From Rhodomicrobium sp. R_RK_3 (lineage in GTDB: Bacteria; Pseudomonadota; Alphaproteobacteria; Rhizobiales; Rhodomicrobiaceae), in assembly GCF_002198715.1 (NCBI RefSeq), contig NZ_MWLK01000032.1, forward strand, positions 116,063-180,062: a stretch of 64,000 nucleotides of DNA, written 5' to 3'. Below the pieces are notes generated by a model. That model saw only the letters and a program-made list of their open reading frames with translations. It ran no database searches and was not told where the DNA came from. How positions within the stretch are numbered: position 1 is the stretch's first letter; every line of letters starts with the position of its first letter. The position numbers and the translations under genes are program-made. This document shows positions 63,823 through 64,000 of the stretch, one piece after another.

Positions 63823-63907
63823 GCGGGCGATGCCGTTGGCGTTTGGCGGCATATCCATCGGACCGCCACCGGCGCTGGCGACAAAGCGGCGAAGATAAGA
63901 CACGCCG

Positions 63908-64000
63908 CAGCCCAAACCCTCTCCCATGGGAGACCTTTGCGTATCGAAGGTCCTCTCCCCGTCGTCCCGGACGGCCGTCAGGCCGAGCCGGGACCCAATC
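63908..64000. repeat. Family C fragment followed by a family B repeat cut by the window end
   Basis: CAGCCCAAACCCTCTCCCATGG is a family C fragment. From 63960 CGTCGTCCCGGACGGCCGTC followed by GGCCGAGCCGGGACCCAAT is the left half of family B, running off the window. Two repeat families lie end to end here. Confidence 0.75.

Overview
The window is GC-rich alphaproteobacterial chromosome, most likely Hyphomicrobiales (Rhizobiales). The gene neighbourhoods support this: a large nuo operon followed by birA, rnj, mce and a DUF1467 gene; metZ behind a SAM-II riboswitch; gapR (DUF2312), DUF1244, DUF1036 and pyk together; and zapA next to a DUF4164-type gene. No rRNA, tRNA, CRISPR array, prophage or intact IS element was seen.

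Layout. 1-1573: end of a BrnT-type toxin, its XRE antitoxin and an M20 peptidase. 1721-23989 (minus strand): respiratory complex I, nuoA to nuoN, then birA, rnj, mce and DUF1467. The nuo operon carries unusual passengers: a 139-aa membrane protein between nuoB and nuoC; an acidic 97-aa protein, a thioesterase and a 41-aa single-pass membrane protein between nuoC and nuoD; a DUF559 gene framed by inverted repeats between nuoD and nuoE; and a Yip1-like/signal peptidase I fusion between nuoI and nuoJ. 24138-26444: a divergent BKACE enzyme and class III aminotransferase. 26418-29463: an AT-rich accessory cassette of a radical SAM enzyme, an HTH/cysteine-cluster protein and a divergent membrane protein. 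This is the best candidate here for an undescribed system.

29487-37542: apaG, metZ with SAM-II riboswitch, dcd, a GNAT acetyltransferase, a secreted Kazal-domain protein, an ABC1-family kinase and oligoendopeptidase F. 37802-42752: an NtrC-like regulator that lacks the GAFTGA loop, then an L,D-transpeptidase and a DUF882 (MepK-like) protein, a probable make-and-cut pair for 3-3 peptidoglycan crosslinks. 42791-47819: gapR, a fused N-formylglutamate amidohydrolase-DUF1244 gene, glycerate kinase, DUF1036 and pyruvate kinase. 48158-55147: TPR and SEL1 proteins, an L36 gene, a ThiE-like protein, gap, a DUF4164-type gene and zapA. 55630-63822: arfB, an M50 protease, an SDR, an MFS carrier, a GST, a lytic transglycosylase, a PQQ-type sugar dehydrogenase lipoprotein, a broken small secreted protein, a methyltransferase and an OmpA-domain remnant.

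Three families of dispersed palindromic repeats (called A, B and C below) fill many intergenic spaces. Functions are assigned from recognisable motifs and gene order. No database search or folding program was run.
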